Source: Pyropia haitanensis
Taxonomy: Eukaryota > Rhodophyta > Bangiophyceae > Bangiales > Bangiaceae
Assembly: GCA_008729055.1 (NCBI GenBank)
Contig: SDUX01000008.1
Span: 1,984,001-2,048,000, forward strand
DNA length: 64,000 bases
Reading direction: 5' to 3'
Of this stretch, positions 51,885-62,713 are shown piece by piece (the first letter of the stretch is position 1; each line of letters begins with the position of its first letter). A program made the translations under genes and the position numbers. A model generated the notes under the pieces. The model did no database searches, was not told the origin of the DNA, and was given only the letters and a program-made list of their open reading frames with translations.

Positions 51885-53129
51885 TCAAACTGCTAGTACG
51901 GCCGCCGCGACGTCAACGGCGGCGGCGGCGGCGGCGAGCGCCGCGAGCGCCGCGACCACGCCGCGTCCCCCCCCCCCCCCCACGCGGTCGCGCAGCCACA
52001 CGCCCGCCACACACGCCAGGTGCCGGCGGACGCGGCGCCAAAACCCCGCCGCGACCGCCGCCCGCGCGTTCTCTGACGGAAACGGCACCCCCGGCGGCGG
52101 GGCGGGCACGCCCAAGAGCGCCGCCAGCGGCGCCCAGCCGTCACGGATGTCATAGACGAGCAGCCGCTCCGCTGGCAGGCCCGCCACGACCGCCGCGTTG
52201 TGGGCGGCCATGGCCGCGGCGGCGGCGGCGGGGTGGACCGCCCCGCCGCGGGCGGAGAGGGCGGCGGGGGCGCCCATGAAGGGCCCCAGGAGGAGCGCGT
52301 CGAGCCACGCGGCGCCGCGGCGGAGGCGTGGGAGCGCCCACCCCCACCGCCGCGAGCGGGCGGCGGTGCCCGCCATCAGCGCCGCCCACGAGGCGGCCCA
52401 CGGGTCCGCCTCGCGGACGGAGAGGACAAAGCGGGCGGCCGGGTAGGCCGCGGCGAGCGACCGCCAGTAGAGGCAGACCGGGAAGTCGACGGCGCCGGCG
52501 TAGCCGCGGGCGTCGAGCAGCGCGTGCCAGTCGGGGGGGGGGGGGGGGGTGGACCGCCCCGCCGCGGGCGGAGAGGGCGGCGGGGGCGCCCATGAAGGGC
52601 CCCAGGAGGAGCGCGTCGAGCCACGCGGCGCCGCGGCGGAGGCGTGGGAGCGCCCACCCCCACCGCCGCGAGCGGGCGGCGGTGCCCGCCATCAGCGCCG
52701 CCCACGAGGCGGCCCACGGGTCCGCCTCGCGGACGGAGAGGACAAAGCGGGCGGCCGGGTAGGCCGCGGCGAGCGACCGCCAGTAGAGGCAGACCGGGAA
52801 GTCGACGGCGCCGGCGTAGCCGCGGGCGTCGAGCAGCGCGTGCCAGTCGGGGGGGGGGGGGGGGGGGTGCCGCCCGCCGCGGCGGCCGCCTCCCACACCG
52901 CCAGGTCGCCCAGCCGGGCCGGCTCGTCGGGCAGCATAATGTCGTGCATGTGGTAGACGGGCGCGCCGAGGAGGGTGACCAGCGCGGACCGCAGGGAGGA
53001 GGTGCCGGTGCGGCCATAGCCGGCGCCAAAGACGCGGACGGGAGAGGTGGGGGGAGGGGAGGCGACAACAGCCTTTGGAAAGGGCAAAGGGGGGTGCGCC
53101 TCGCTGGACGAGGCGGCAGCCGTCGCCAT
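51885..53129 (-). CDS. Sulfotransferase-family protein (Sulfotransfer_4-like) with internal duplication
   Basis: P-loop, PAPS-dependent-type sulfotransferase fold, probably membrane-anchored at its C-terminus. Minus strand from ATG 53129: MATAAASSSEAHPPLPFPKA; VRVFGAGYGRTGTSSLRSAL (phosphate-binding loop GxGRTGTxSL); LGAPVYHMHDIMLPDEPARL; DWHALLDARGYAGAVDFPVC; LYWRSLAAAYPAARFVLSVR (PSB/3'PB-like SVRE); DPWAASWAALMAGTA; GPFMGAPAALSARGGAVHP; AERLLVYDIRDGWAPLAALL; VPFPSENARAAVAAGFWRRV; and a hydrophobic tail VVAALAALAAAAAAVDVAAA. TGA at 51885. The exon segment DWHALL...GGAVHP is present twice because of the exact 316-bp tandem duplication at 52234-52865, whose length breaks the frame. Without one copy the protein would be ~309 residues, normal for the family. 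Confidence 0.8.
52234..52865. repeat. Exact 316-bp tandem duplication joined at a G-run
   Basis: 52234-52549 and 52550-52865 appear identical by eye. Both units start TGGACCGCCCC and end in CCAGTCGGGG followed by 17 and 19 G (52533-52549, 52849-52867). Confidence 0.95.
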
Positions 53130-54216
53130 GTCGGGACGGGATGATGCACAATAGTCGACGCGAGAGAACAAAAAAAAAACCAGGCAGGGCGGGCACAAGG
53201 GAAAAAGGAGGAGGCGGGGAGCGGCAGTCGCCCCGACGAGCGCCGCTGAGCACCCCCCCCCGGGGGGTGCGCGCACACACGCGGCGCGACGCCCTCGCCA
53301 AGGTGCCGACAGGCGGCGAGCAGCGGGCGGCGATGCCCGACGGGGGCGCACCCCCACAGCCTCCGCGGCCGCCGCTGCCGCCGCGGTCGCCGTTGCCCCC
53401 ACCGCCACCGCCGCCGCCACCGCCACCGCCACCGCCACTGCGACGACTACCGCCACCGCGACGACTACCGCCACCGCGACGGCTACCGCCACCGCGACGG
53501 CTACCGCCACCGCGACGGCTACCGCCACCGCCACCGCCGCCACCACCAACGCCCCCCCCGTTTCTCCACCGCGACCGTCACGGGCGCAGCAACGCCGGCG
53601 AGGCGCAGCGCCGGTCCAAAAGCGGGACCCGCCCCCCCCCCCCCCCCCCCTCCTCGCCAGCTCAAACCGGCCGGTCCGCCGCGGCGGCCACACTTCCCGC
53701 GGGCGCCTTCCGGGGAACCAGACGCACGGGGACGAGGCGGACGCGGCGTGGGCGGTGGTACCCGCCGCGCCCAGCGTGGCCGCCGCGTGTGTCCGCGGCG
53801 GTGGGTCGGCAACCGCACGGCTGGGCGGTGGGCGGGAGGCAAAGCGGTACCCGCCGACGCCGCCGCTCCCGTCGCGTCGAGGCGTGGCCGGCGCGGCACA
53901 CAACCGCGCCGCGCGCGAATTGGTGGGCATCGCCAGCCAATTCCGGTCGCGGCCTCCCCACACGCGTCGCCAACAGCGCTGGCCGGCGGGTCCCCCCCCC
54001 CCCCCCCCACCCCCCCTCTTGCCCCCCACCCCTCCCACCGTCGGCGCAAGCAGCGAACCCCCTGGCCGTCCCGAATACCATCGGCCTCCCCCCCTCTCCC
54101 CCCCTCTCGCCCTCCTCGACGAGTACCTTTGCCCCCTTACCCGCGCGCATCCGCCGCCAGCCGCCGCCGTCGACGCCGACGGCGGCACCGCCGGCCGGCC
54201 GCGGCGGCGGTCTGCG
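53130..54216. other. Intergenic, repeat-rich
   Basis: Contains the 18-bp repeat, C-runs and Pro/Arg-rich open frames without homology. Nothing else supported. Confidence 0.4.
53433..53522. repeat. 18-bp tandem repeat, five copies
   Basis: Unit CGCCACCGCGACGGCTAC (two early copies have GACGACTAC), flanked by CCGCCA simple repeats. It reads as RLPPPR on + and Val/Ala on minus. Confidence 0.9.
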
Positions 54217-54963
54217 CCGGCGACGCCGTCTGCCGCGGCCTCCGCCGGGGCTCCTTCCTCGCCCACGCGGCCGCCTTTTGCAACGTCGACGCCATCCTCC
54301 GCGCCGAGGCCAAGGCCGCCGCGTCGCACAAGCTGTTTGTCGTTGTGCCGGCGGTCGGCGGCGTCACCGACGCGCTCGACGCGCTCGTCGTCGCCGCGCG
54401 TGACCGCAGCAGCGGCTCGCACTACCTGGAGGGCCTCGACGCGATGCGGGAGCAGCACGAGCGCCTCGCGGGCGAGCTCCTCCAGCCGGGCGCCTGCGCG
54501 TCGTTTCTTGCGAGCATCTCGTCGGGCCTCCGTGACATTCGTGACCTGCTGCGGGCGGCGTGGATTGCGCGGTCCGCGTCGGCGCGCATCAGCGAGCTCG
54601 TCGTTGGCCACGGCGAGCTGTGGTCCGCGCAGCTGCTGTGGGGGGTGCTCCGGCAGGGCGGCGACGACAGCGTCGCCGCCGCCTTTGGCGACGCCGTCGC
54701 GGGCGGCAAGAGCGGCCGGTGCTCGTGGCTGGACACGCGGGACGTGCTCGACGCGTCCCCGTCGCTCGGCCGCTCTGTCCGCCGCGTCGTCGACTGGGCC
54801 GCGTCGCGCGCCCAGCTGTCCGAGTGGACCCGCTCCAACCCGACGGTGCTCGTTGTCGCGACGGGCTTCATCTGTGCCGACCCGGACGGAGTGTCGACGA
54901 CGCTCGGCCGGGACGGGTCCGACTACTCGGCGAGCTCCGCCGTCGGGTGCGCACTGGGCTGGT
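54217..54963 (+). pseudogene. Aspartokinase remnant (plant-type AK-HSDH N-terminal part)
   Basis: Aspartokinase phosphorylates aspartate, the first step to Thr/Lys/Met; in plants one form is fused to homoserine dehydrogenase. Seen: RRGSFLAHAAAFCNVDAILR in place of the KFGGTS start, LFVVVPAVGGVTDALDALVV, SHYLEGLDAMREQHERLAGE, LRDIRDLLRAAWIARSASAR, ISELVVGHGELWSAQLLWGV, CSWLDTRDVL, VLVVATGFICADPDGVSTTL, GRDGSDYSASSAVGCALGW. The GHGELWSAQ, DTRDVL and RDGSD(F/Y)SA blocks match AK-HSDH. The Lys-Phe-Gly-Gly nucleotide motif is lost, and after GSDYSA the expected TDVDGV, ACT domains and dehydrogenase are missing, although the frame stays open to 55355. Probably a truncated pseudogene; a homopolymer-scrambled live gene is less likely as no downstream domain was found. 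Confidence 0.7.
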
Positions 54964-55860
54964 GGCGGCCCATACTCGTCTGGCGGGCCCCCGTCGGTGG
55001 CAACGTCGGCGACGTCGCCGACAGACACCCGCTCCTTGTCCGAGTACATCCGCGCCCAAGCGGTGGCCGCGCAGTCGCTCGAGGCGGACGTGGCCGCCGC
55101 CGCCCAGGCGCTCTACGACGACACGGTGCGCCCCCCCCCCCTGCCGTCCGCTTTGCGCACACGCCGAATCACCCGGCCGACCCCCCAGCGGTGGCTCCCA
55201 CGGCGGCCGACACCGGCGTGGGCGGCGCGGGCATCTTCCGACCCACGGACCGCCAGGTGGAGGCGACTCCACCACCACCCCCCGCGCCTGCCCCTTGGGC
55301 TCATGCTGGCGATGGTCGTATGCGAGCGTGTCCAGACAGCCACGCCCTGCTGTAACCGTGCAGATGGACCCACCGCGTGGGTGGGGCACCGCGCCACCGC
55401 CGTGGCAAGGACCCCATCCCGGTGGTGTGGGGTGTGGTGGCTGGCGGGGTAGGCAGCCGTGCTGGGTGGCTCCGCTGTTTGTGGAGGGGGGAGAGGGCGC
55501 CGGGCAGGGAGGGTGCTGCCGCCGCCAGCAGCGGGGGTGCTGCTGCGACCGCGCGCTGGTAGTCAGGCACATGCCGTCGTGGGCTGACAGACCGCTGCCA
55601 GCGGTCGACCCTGAGGGGAGGTGAGAGGTGGTGGGGGGGTGGCTGGTACAAGAGGCGCCGCCGGGCGGCGGTGACGGCCTGTCGCCCTCTCCTCATCCCG
55701 CAACACGCACCTTCCCACACCCCTCCCCCATTTGCGTGCACGGCCCCCCTCATCGCGGTCGACGTGCCCCTCTCCCACCTCCTCGTACCTGATCTATCCT
55801 CCCCCTCCCTTGGTTCCCCCTTGTTTTTCCGCTCTTCCCACCCCTCCCCCCGCTGAGACC
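54964..55860. other. Intergenic; leader of the next gene
   Basis: A fragment SEYIRAQAVAAQSLEADVAA (~55036-55095) is open in another frame but unassigned. 55690-55860 is a pyrimidine-rich leader. Confidence 0.4.
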
Positions 55861-56781
55861 ATGGCTGGCTCCCGCACCGTGTTCCGCGCTGCCGCCGGGG
55901 CGGCGGCGGTGGCCGTGGTCGCCTCCGCCGCCCGCCTCGCGTCCGCGTCGAGCCAGTGCGAAGCGATCGTCCACTTCAACGTCATCGCGTTGCGGGACTT
56001 TCACCAGACCGCGTCCGAGGTGCTCGGCCCGCTCGCCGTCGGCGGCGACGCGCGCCTGGACAGCTTCTCGATCAACTCGGAGGGCAAGTGCGAGCGCGAC
56101 GGGCGGGTGCCCGATAAGATCGCGCTCGTCGTGGCGGGCAACCTCCGCGCGCACAATGGGCAGGTCAACTCTGGCAAGGTGATTGTGGGCGGCCGCAAGG
56201 CCATCCGCGAGGACGTTGGCCTAAAGTGCGCGCGGGTGGTGCGCATCAAGGAGGACCTCTCCTTTGACAGCCTCGAGTCGTACGTCGAGGAGTCGCACGA
56301 CGGCCTGTGCGGTCTCCACGAGGATGGCTGCCACACGCGTGTCGACGAGGCGCGGGGCATCACCCTCTCCATCCGCCGCCGCGACGGCCGGGCGGTGTGC
56401 GTCGTGTCGGCGCGGGACCTCGCGCACGCATCGCGGCTGGCGATTGTGGGCCGCCGCCGGGACCAGGAGGTGGTCATCAAGGTCGACGGCGAGCGGTACG
56501 GGGACGACAAGGCGCTGACGCTGACCAACTTTGGGCTGGACGGGTTCAAGCCGGAGCGGACGGTGCTCACGTTCTGCGACGTGGACCGGCTGGTCATTGA
56601 CAACATTGGCATCCCCGCGGCGGTGTTTGCGCCAAAGACGGCGCTGTCGGGGCCGGCGGGCCACATCCTCGGCACCACGATTGTCAAGAGCTTCCGGGGG
56701 GGGGTCGAGTTCCGCCACGCCCCGTTCAAGTGTGGCCGCGAGGAAGAAGAGCCGTCGCCGTCGCCCGAGGCGCGCGACTAA
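55861..56781 (+). CDS. Secreted choice-of-anchor-A domain protein
   Basis: 306 residues, intact frame, ATG 55861 in GACCATGG. The N-terminus MAGSRTVFRAAAGAAAVAVV ASAARLASASS is a clear secretory signal. The rest is one choice-of-anchor-A beta-helical domain: FNVIALRDFHQTASEVLGPL, AVGGDARLDSFSI, KIALVVAGNLRAHNGQVNSG, KVIVGGRKAI, ALTLTNFGLDGFKPERTVLT, DNIGIPAAVFAPKTALSGPA and GHILGTTIVKSFRGGVEFRH. The core pattern (FN...GDF...GRLAVGGD...VGGNL..NNGQVNGG..VVGG ... GSVLAPNA....G.I.GT.IA) is the family signature, best known from bacterial surface and extracellular proteins and also found in algae. A role in cell wall or extracellular matrix is inferred. Six or so Cys could form disulfides. Confidence 0.88.
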   Translation: MAGSRTVFRAAAGAAAVAVVASAARLASASSQCEAIVHFNVIALRDFHQTASEVLGPLAVGGDARLDSFSINSEGKCERDGRVPDKIALVVAGNLRAHNGQVNSGKVIVGGRKAIREDVGLKCARVVRIKEDLSFDSLESYVEESHDGLCGLHEDGCHTRVDEARGITLSIRRRDGRAVCVVSARDLAHASRLAIVGRRRDQEVVIKVDGERYGDDKALTLTNFGLDGFKPERTVLTFCDVDRLVIDNIGIPAAVFAPKTALSGPAGHILGTTIVKSFRGGVEFRHAPFKCGREEEEPSPSPEARD

Positions 56782-57376
56782 AACGTCAGTGGACCATGCT
56801 TTGGCGGGCGGGGTCTCAAGGGGAGGACGCCTCGGGGGGGGAGACGCGACCAGACGGATGACTTGCTGATTGTTTCTTGATTTTCTTGACTGTCGTGGGA
56901 GGGGATCGTCGGGCACTATTTTTTCTTCTACTCTCTGTACTCATCGACGCTGCGGGCGGGGAAATCCGTCGAGTGGGACCCGCCACAGCACTTCCTCCCA
57001 GCGGGGGCGGCCGTCGCCTCCCCGTCTTAACGTAGCCACTATGTCTTGTTTGTTTGTGTTCAGCTGTGATGTCTGCGCCCAGCGGGTGGGCTTATCAGGT
57101 GGAGGCGCGACGCGCTCAGTCGGCCACCCATCGTAGTGCGCCAAGGCCGGTCCGCCCGGTCGCAACGCCAAACCGTACCGTGCCAAACGCAACCGAGCTG
57201 CGCGCACTGCAAAAAAAGGACGCCGACGTGCACCGTCGCGGCTCCTAACCCCCCCCACGCCCCACCATCCCCCCCGCCAAGTCTTGCTCGACCCGCCAAC
57301 CCGGCCCCGACCGCGCCCCCTACTGCCTCCCCCCCCCCACCCCCCCCCCCCCCCCAGGCTCCGCCCCCCACCCCGG
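56782..57376. other. Intergenic between convergent genes
   Basis: Includes TTTTCTTGATTTTCTTGACT near 56875 and C-runs at 57250-57370. No gene seen. Confidence 0.5.
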
Positions 57377-58603
57377 TCATCTCAACAACTTCTTGGGCGC
57401 GTTGAACTCGGCCACAGGCGCGCCCGCCGCGTCGACCGAGTTGGCACGCACAAACGAGTACTCATAGTGGATCTGGTAGAAGAGGACAAAGCCGCACCGC
57501 CGCATATTCTCCACCACCGTCGCCGCAAAGGTGCGGCCGGTGACGCCCGGGAAGTAGCGGCCGTGGAGCTCGAGCAGCACCTGGTCCGCGGGGATGGTCA
57601 CGGCCGCGTCGGCCCACGACTGGATGACGTTGCCCTCGGCGCCCTCAATGTCCACCTTGAGCACGTCCACCCACGTGTGGCCCGCGCTCGCGAGGAGCGT
57701 GCTGAGCGTCCGCACCGGCACCGTCACGTGGCGCTTGCCGCCGGCGAGGCCCAACGCTGAGGGCACAAACGAGTCGGTGTTGCCGTCGGGCAGCTCCATC
57801 GCAAGCTCCCCGTCCTTCACGCCCAGGCCGACGGTGTGGAAGAAAAAGCCAGGCGGCAGCCGGGAGGGCGTGTCGAGAAAGTAGGACGTGGACCGCGGCG
57901 TCGGGTCAAACCCGTGGTGCGTCGTGTTAAACTCCTTAATCATCGCCTCGTCCCATCGGATGTTGCGTCCAACGCCAATCGTGTAGACCAGGCCGTTGCG
58001 GAGGGAGGGGGCGTCGCACAAGTACCAGCCCTCCTCGGACGTGCGGGGGAACTTGAGCACCCCGCGGCACACCAGCGGCGGACGCGTCGGCTCGGTCACG
58101 TTGAAGGGGAGGGTCTTGTCTACCAAGCGGGGGGGGGGAGGGGGCGCCCGCACGCCGGCGCCCGGCACAACGGCCGCGTTGGTCAACGACGTGGGCGCCC
58201 CAGTTTTGCCCGACAGCGCGGCGGCGACCGCCGCCACCGCTGGCGCCGCCACCGGCTCGGCGGGGACCCCACCAGCGCGTGCCCCAGCAGCCGGGGTCAC
58301 CACCCCCCGGTCCCCGACCGACGCGTCCCGCGGGTCCTCCACCGCCCCCAGCGTCGGCACCGAGCTTGGCGGCGCGTCGCCGCCGCCGCCGCCGCCGGGC
58401 ACCAACGCCCCAGCGCCAGGCTGCTGGGCGAGCGCGTCGCCCCGCACGCGCACGACGCCTGACCCGGCGCCCGCGCGGAGGACCAACAGGACGCCCAGGA
58501 TGGAGAGGCCCGCCACCGTCGCGGAGCCGACGACGGCCGCGACCACCAGGCGGCCACGGTTACTGCGGGAGCGCCGCAGCACAAAACGCGGACCATTTTC
58601 CAT
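57377..58603 (-). CDS. Membrane-anchored METTL24/FkbM-like methyltransferase
   Basis: 408 residues, intact frame, minus strand from ATG 58603: MENGPRFVLRRSRSNRGRLV, then a single transmembrane segment (about residues 20-45, VVAAVVGSATVAGLSILGVL), i.e. a type II Golgi/ER anchor. A Gly/Ala/Pro stem (~110 residues) follows, then a luminal SAM-dependent methyltransferase domain of the Methyltransf_22 type: VLKFPRTSEEGWYLCDAPSL, NGLVYTIGVGRNIRWDEAMI (SAM loop), TTHHGFDPTPRSTSYFLDTP, FFFHTVGLGVKDGELAMELP, VTVPVRTLSTLLASAGHTWV, DVLKVDIEGAEGNVIQSWAD (conserved DIEG), DQVLLELHGRYFPG, ENMRRCGFVLFYQIHYEYSF. Potential N-glycosylation sites NVT and NTT occur in the luminal part. Substrate unknown; methylation of cell-wall glycans would fit red algae (inference). 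Confidence 0.85.
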   Translation of the reverse strand: MENGPRFVLRRSRSNRGRLVVAAVVGSATVAGLSILGVLLVLRAGAGSGVVRVRGDALAQQPGAGALVPGGGGGGDAPPSSVPTLGAVEDPRDASVGDRGVVTPAAGARAGGVPAEPVAAPAVAAVAAALSGKTGAPTSLTNAAVVPGAGVRAPPPPPRLVDKTLPFNVTEPTRPPLVCRGVLKFPRTSEEGWYLCDAPSLRNGLVYTIGVGRNIRWDEAMIKEFNTTHHGFDPTPRSTSYFLDTPSRLPPGFFFHTVGLGVKDGELAMELPDGNTDSFVPSALGLAGGKRHVTVPVRTLSTLLASAGHTWVDVLKVDIEGAEGNVIQSWADAAVTIPADQVLLELHGRYFPGVTGRTFAATVVENMRRCGFVLFYQIHYEYSFVRANSVDAAGAPVAEFNAPKKLLR

Positions 58604-60405
58604 GGCGGCCGACGACAGAATGGAAGAGGGGTCGGGGAATACGAACGAGGGGGCGGGGCAGGGTACCGGAGGGGGAGAGGGAAGAGACAGAATGGAGCGA
58701 AAAGGGAAGAAGCAGCGCCACTCGACGGGCCAACAGGAAGCGGGGACGTAGAAAGGACACGAAGGGGGGGATAAAGGGTGAAAATAACGGCCGACAAGGC
58801 ACAGCAGCGGGGCAGCAGCAGGTGGAGAGGAAGGGGAGACACGACCGCAGCCGCAGGGGAGACTCTGGGGCGGCCAGGGATGGCTCCGCCCCACCACCAC
58901 GGCTCACCTTTCGACCAGAACTGGAGAGCCGACGCCAACAGTGGGGCACGCTGTAACAGACCGCCCAGTGCCCGCGCGCAGTCTGTCCAATGCCGCGCTC
59001 AGCGCAAACCGTTTGGCTCTCGAAGACGCCGGGACCAGAGCCGGGCATGGCCAACCCCAACGGCCGCGCACTTTGGCGCCAAGTGGGGCGATGACGCTCC
59101 GTCCGATGCGAATTTCACCAGTGGGGCCAGACGCCGCTACGCCTTCTTTCAAAGACGGGAGGAGTGGGAAGGGCTGGGAAGACAGACGAAGGCGGGGAGG
59201 AAAGAGGAGAGCTGGGAGAGAAGGGGGAGGTTGGTGGAGGGAAAAGAGGAACAAAAGCCGCTGTGCTTGGATGTGGAGACCTGGGGCAGGGCCACAACAG
59301 CTCTGTCCCGCCCACCCTGGCGCTCCTCGACGGGAAAGCTGGGGAAGACGTCCACGTCCGACTCCTCCGAAACCCGGCCCAGCCACCCGTCGCCGGACAG
59401 TGTATGGCCGCCGTCCTCGTGCCCGCCTTCGCGTCGCACACCGACAAGTCGGGTGCGCCACGCGCCACGTGCGGTGGGGGGGTGAGCTACCGCAGCCAGA
59501 TGGCCGCGGCGGGGCCGGTGTCCCCCCCGCCCCCGCTCACAGCGACCACGTCCCTGAGGTGCTGGTCGCGCGGGGGAGCCCTCCCCCGCCGCCGCTGCCA
59601 CTGGCGCGTGCCGTGGCGGGGAAAAAGGCGGCAAGGCCGCGGCCTTTGGGGGCGGGATGGCGGCGGACCGCCCGCCGCGGCGGCGGCCAGCGGCGGTGAC
59701 GGCGCGCGCGGACGGCGGCCGGTCGTGCTGACGTCGGTGGGGGGTGGCTCCCAGACGACGGCGGGGCTGGGGGGGAGACACCCAGCGCCGGCGGCAGTTG
59801 AAGGCGGCGGCGGGAAGGGTGATGGGCGGCTCGTGGCGGCGGGAAGGGCGATGGGCGGCTCGTGGCGGCGGGAAGGGCGACGGGCGGCTCGTGGCGGCGG
59901 CACTCGCCGACGGCGGCGGGGAGAGGGGCGGGCGGCCAGCGGCACGCCGCCCGCAGCGGTGACGCGTGGCGGCGTCGGTCGCGACGCGACGAGGCTGGCG
60001 GGATTTGCACGAGTCGAGGGTGCAGCAATCCTATCGGGACTTGCATCATCGCCGTGGCTAATTCCGAGCCCCGGCAGCGCGGGCAGGGATCCCGTCCCGG
60101 TCGACCTGTCCAGTTGCAGGACGCTGTTGCAGGGTGATCGCGGGAGATGGGCCTTGCAAAGCCAGCTTGCAACGCGCGGCACCGACGAATCCGCCTTACA
60201 CTGGATCGGGAGTGGAGGCGGGTGGTGTCCCTCTGCCCGCCAAAGCGCGGGGCCAGCGCGCGCGCCGCTCGCGGCCAAGGCGCGCGCGCTCTTGGCCACG
60301 GGGAAGCACCGCGCCGGCGGTCGTGGCGCGCGTTCTGGCACCCCCCTCTCTTCCCCCAGCCGCCCACGGTTCTGGGCTGTTGCCGCCGCCGTCGGCGTCG
60401 GCACC
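58604..60405. other. Intergenic; small tandem repeat; no supported gene
   Basis: Purine-rich + strand to ~59270, then GC-rich DNA with open but meaningless frames on both strands. Contains the 29-bp repeat at 59809-59895. Confidence 0.4.
59809..59895. repeat. 29-bp tandem repeat, three copies
   Basis: Unit GGCGGGAAGGGCGATGGGCG + GCTCGTGGC, one or two differences between copies. Confidence 0.9.
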
Positions 60406-61499
60406 ATGGGTACCGTATCGACGCTCTCCTCCCCCCCTCGACCGCCGGCCACCCTCGTCTCTGCCGCCGCGGACGCGACGCCCGACCCCCCCCCGGCTGG
60501 GGTGGTGGGCCCGTGCGCGGCCGCCCCCCCCCTCCCCCCCCCCTGCCGCCGCTCCCCCCCCCCCCCCCCCCGACCTCCCCGACGACATCTGGTCGCTCCT
60601 CCTCTCCCGCGCCGACCTCACCGACGCGGACGTGGCGGCCGCCGCCGCCACCTGCCGCCGCGTCGCCGCCGCCGCCGCCGCCGAGTCGGTGTGGCACGCC
60701 CGCTGGGCGGCGCGCGCGGCGGGCGGCCACGCCGCGACGCCGCCGGCGGCGGTGCGCGGCCACCGGCGGTGGGGGGGGGGTGGCGGCGGCTGGCTGCGGA
60801 CGCGGCCGTTGCGGGGGGGGGGGGCGCCTCGCGCGGGAGGGGGGGGGGGGCTCGCCGACGCGCTGAGCCGCCTCGGCGCCGCGTCGGCCGCCGCCGCCGC
60901 TGACGACGCTGCCGCTGCTGCGGCGGCGGCGGTGCGGCTGCCACCGTTGGCTGAGGAGGCGGACAGGGGAGGGGGCGGCGGCGGCGGTGGCGGCGGCGGC
61001 GGCAGCGTCGGCGGCGGGCTGGCCCTCTTGGCCGTCTATGGGGGCGTCCTGCTGGTGGGCGTCACGGGCACGCGGCAGGTGGCGGCGCTGTCCACGGCCA
61101 CCGGCGAGACGCACTGGACCGTGCCGCTGCCGGCGGGCGTGGCGGACGCGCGGCCCGCGTTTTTCGTCGTGGACGACGCGCACTGGGCGGTCGCGGGGGT
61201 GGCGGTCGCGCCCGCCGCGGATGCCCTCGCCGTCCACGTCTACGACCTCGACGGGCGGCCGGTGAGGGGAGGAGGCGCCGGCGCACGCGCTCCGACGCTG
61301 GCCGTGCCCTTGCCGCCGGGCACGGCGCTGCTGCCCGCCTGGGCGAGCCCGCTCCGCACCGCGCCGGCGGCGGCCGCGGCGGTCTTTCCCACCGCCCGCC
61401 CGCGGTCGTTTGTGGTGGGCGTCGCGCCGGCCGCCGCGGCGGGCCCGGTCGACGCGGCGTCCAGTGGGGGTGGCCCGCCGACCGGCTGCGACGGCAGCA

Positions 61500-61531
<32 letters not shown>

Positions 61532-62674
61532 CGCGTCCTCTCCCACCTGGTCGTGTTTGGGATCTCCCCCCTGCCGGCGTCCCCCCCTCACCCCCCACCC
61601 CTCACCACCCCCCGCCCCCCCCCCCCCCGCGGCGTCCCCCCCCCCCCGACCGTCCTCCCCGTGGACGCGGCGGTCGCGCCGCTCGCGGCGTGGCGGCTCG
61701 CCCGCGGCGTGTCGCCCGTCAGCGGCGGCCTCGCGTTTGTCGGCACCGTTGTGCGCGCGGCGGGGGCGGCGTTTGGGAACCCCGCCCACGGGGGTGGCGA
61801 CGCGTACGACGTGCGGGGGCTGGGGCACGGGGAGCTGCTTGGGCGGCTGGCGGTGCCGCCGGGGACGGGGCTGGTCGACGTGCTCGCGGGGGGGGGGGGG
61901 GGGTGTGGGGCTGGCGGTCCGTTGCGCTCGCCGCGGACGACGCGCCGATGCGGCTGCACGTCCGCCGGGGGGGGCTCGACGGGCGCACGGAGGGGGCGCC
62001 GGCTGTCGGCGCCGCCAGCCGCCCGGCGGCGGGTGGCGCTGCTGGTGCCGCCGCGCCGCCCGCGGCCGCCACGCCCCGCGGCGGGGAGCCCGCCGCGGGG
62101 GTGCCCCCGCGGGCGGCGTCCCCGTCCCAGGCAGAGGCGAGCGTCCTCCTCCGTGACGCGTACCCGTCGCCGTTTGCGGCGGACGTGGAGCTCCGTGGCG
62201 CCGACGGCTTCTTCTTTCACCGGCCGCTGGAGCCGCCCGCCGAGGCGCCGCCACGCGCCTGGGGCGCCGCGACGCTGGCGGCGCCGCCGTCCCCGCCGCC
62301 GACGGCCGCGGCCGCGACGGCCACGTGCGTCGCGGCGGGCATTGCGCCGGCGCTGCTCGGCCGCTTTATCGGCACCCCCGCGGGCCGTGGCGGCGGCACG
62401 GGTGGCGGCGGCGGTGGGGGCGGCGGCGGCGGCGGCGGCGGCCCACCCCCCACGGGCACCATCCGCTCCTTCCTCCCGTCGGCGGGTGACGCGTTTGGCC
62501 ACCACTCGCGGCTGGTGTACGCGCGCCTCGGCGGCGGCGCGCTGTCGTGGGCGGACCTGACGCCGCAGGGGGGGACGCTCCTTCTTGGCAGCGCCGCGTC
62601 GGGGATGGTCGCGGCGTTTGGGGTGGCGGCGCCCCCCGCCACCGCCGCCACTGCAGCCGCGGCCGCCGCGCCGC

Positions 62675-62713
<39 letters not shown>

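Noticed and set aside
53396..53545. Val/Ala repeat protein on the minus strand
   Set aside because: Produced by the 18-bp simple repeat; no conserved flanks and it joins antisense of the aspartokinase remnant.
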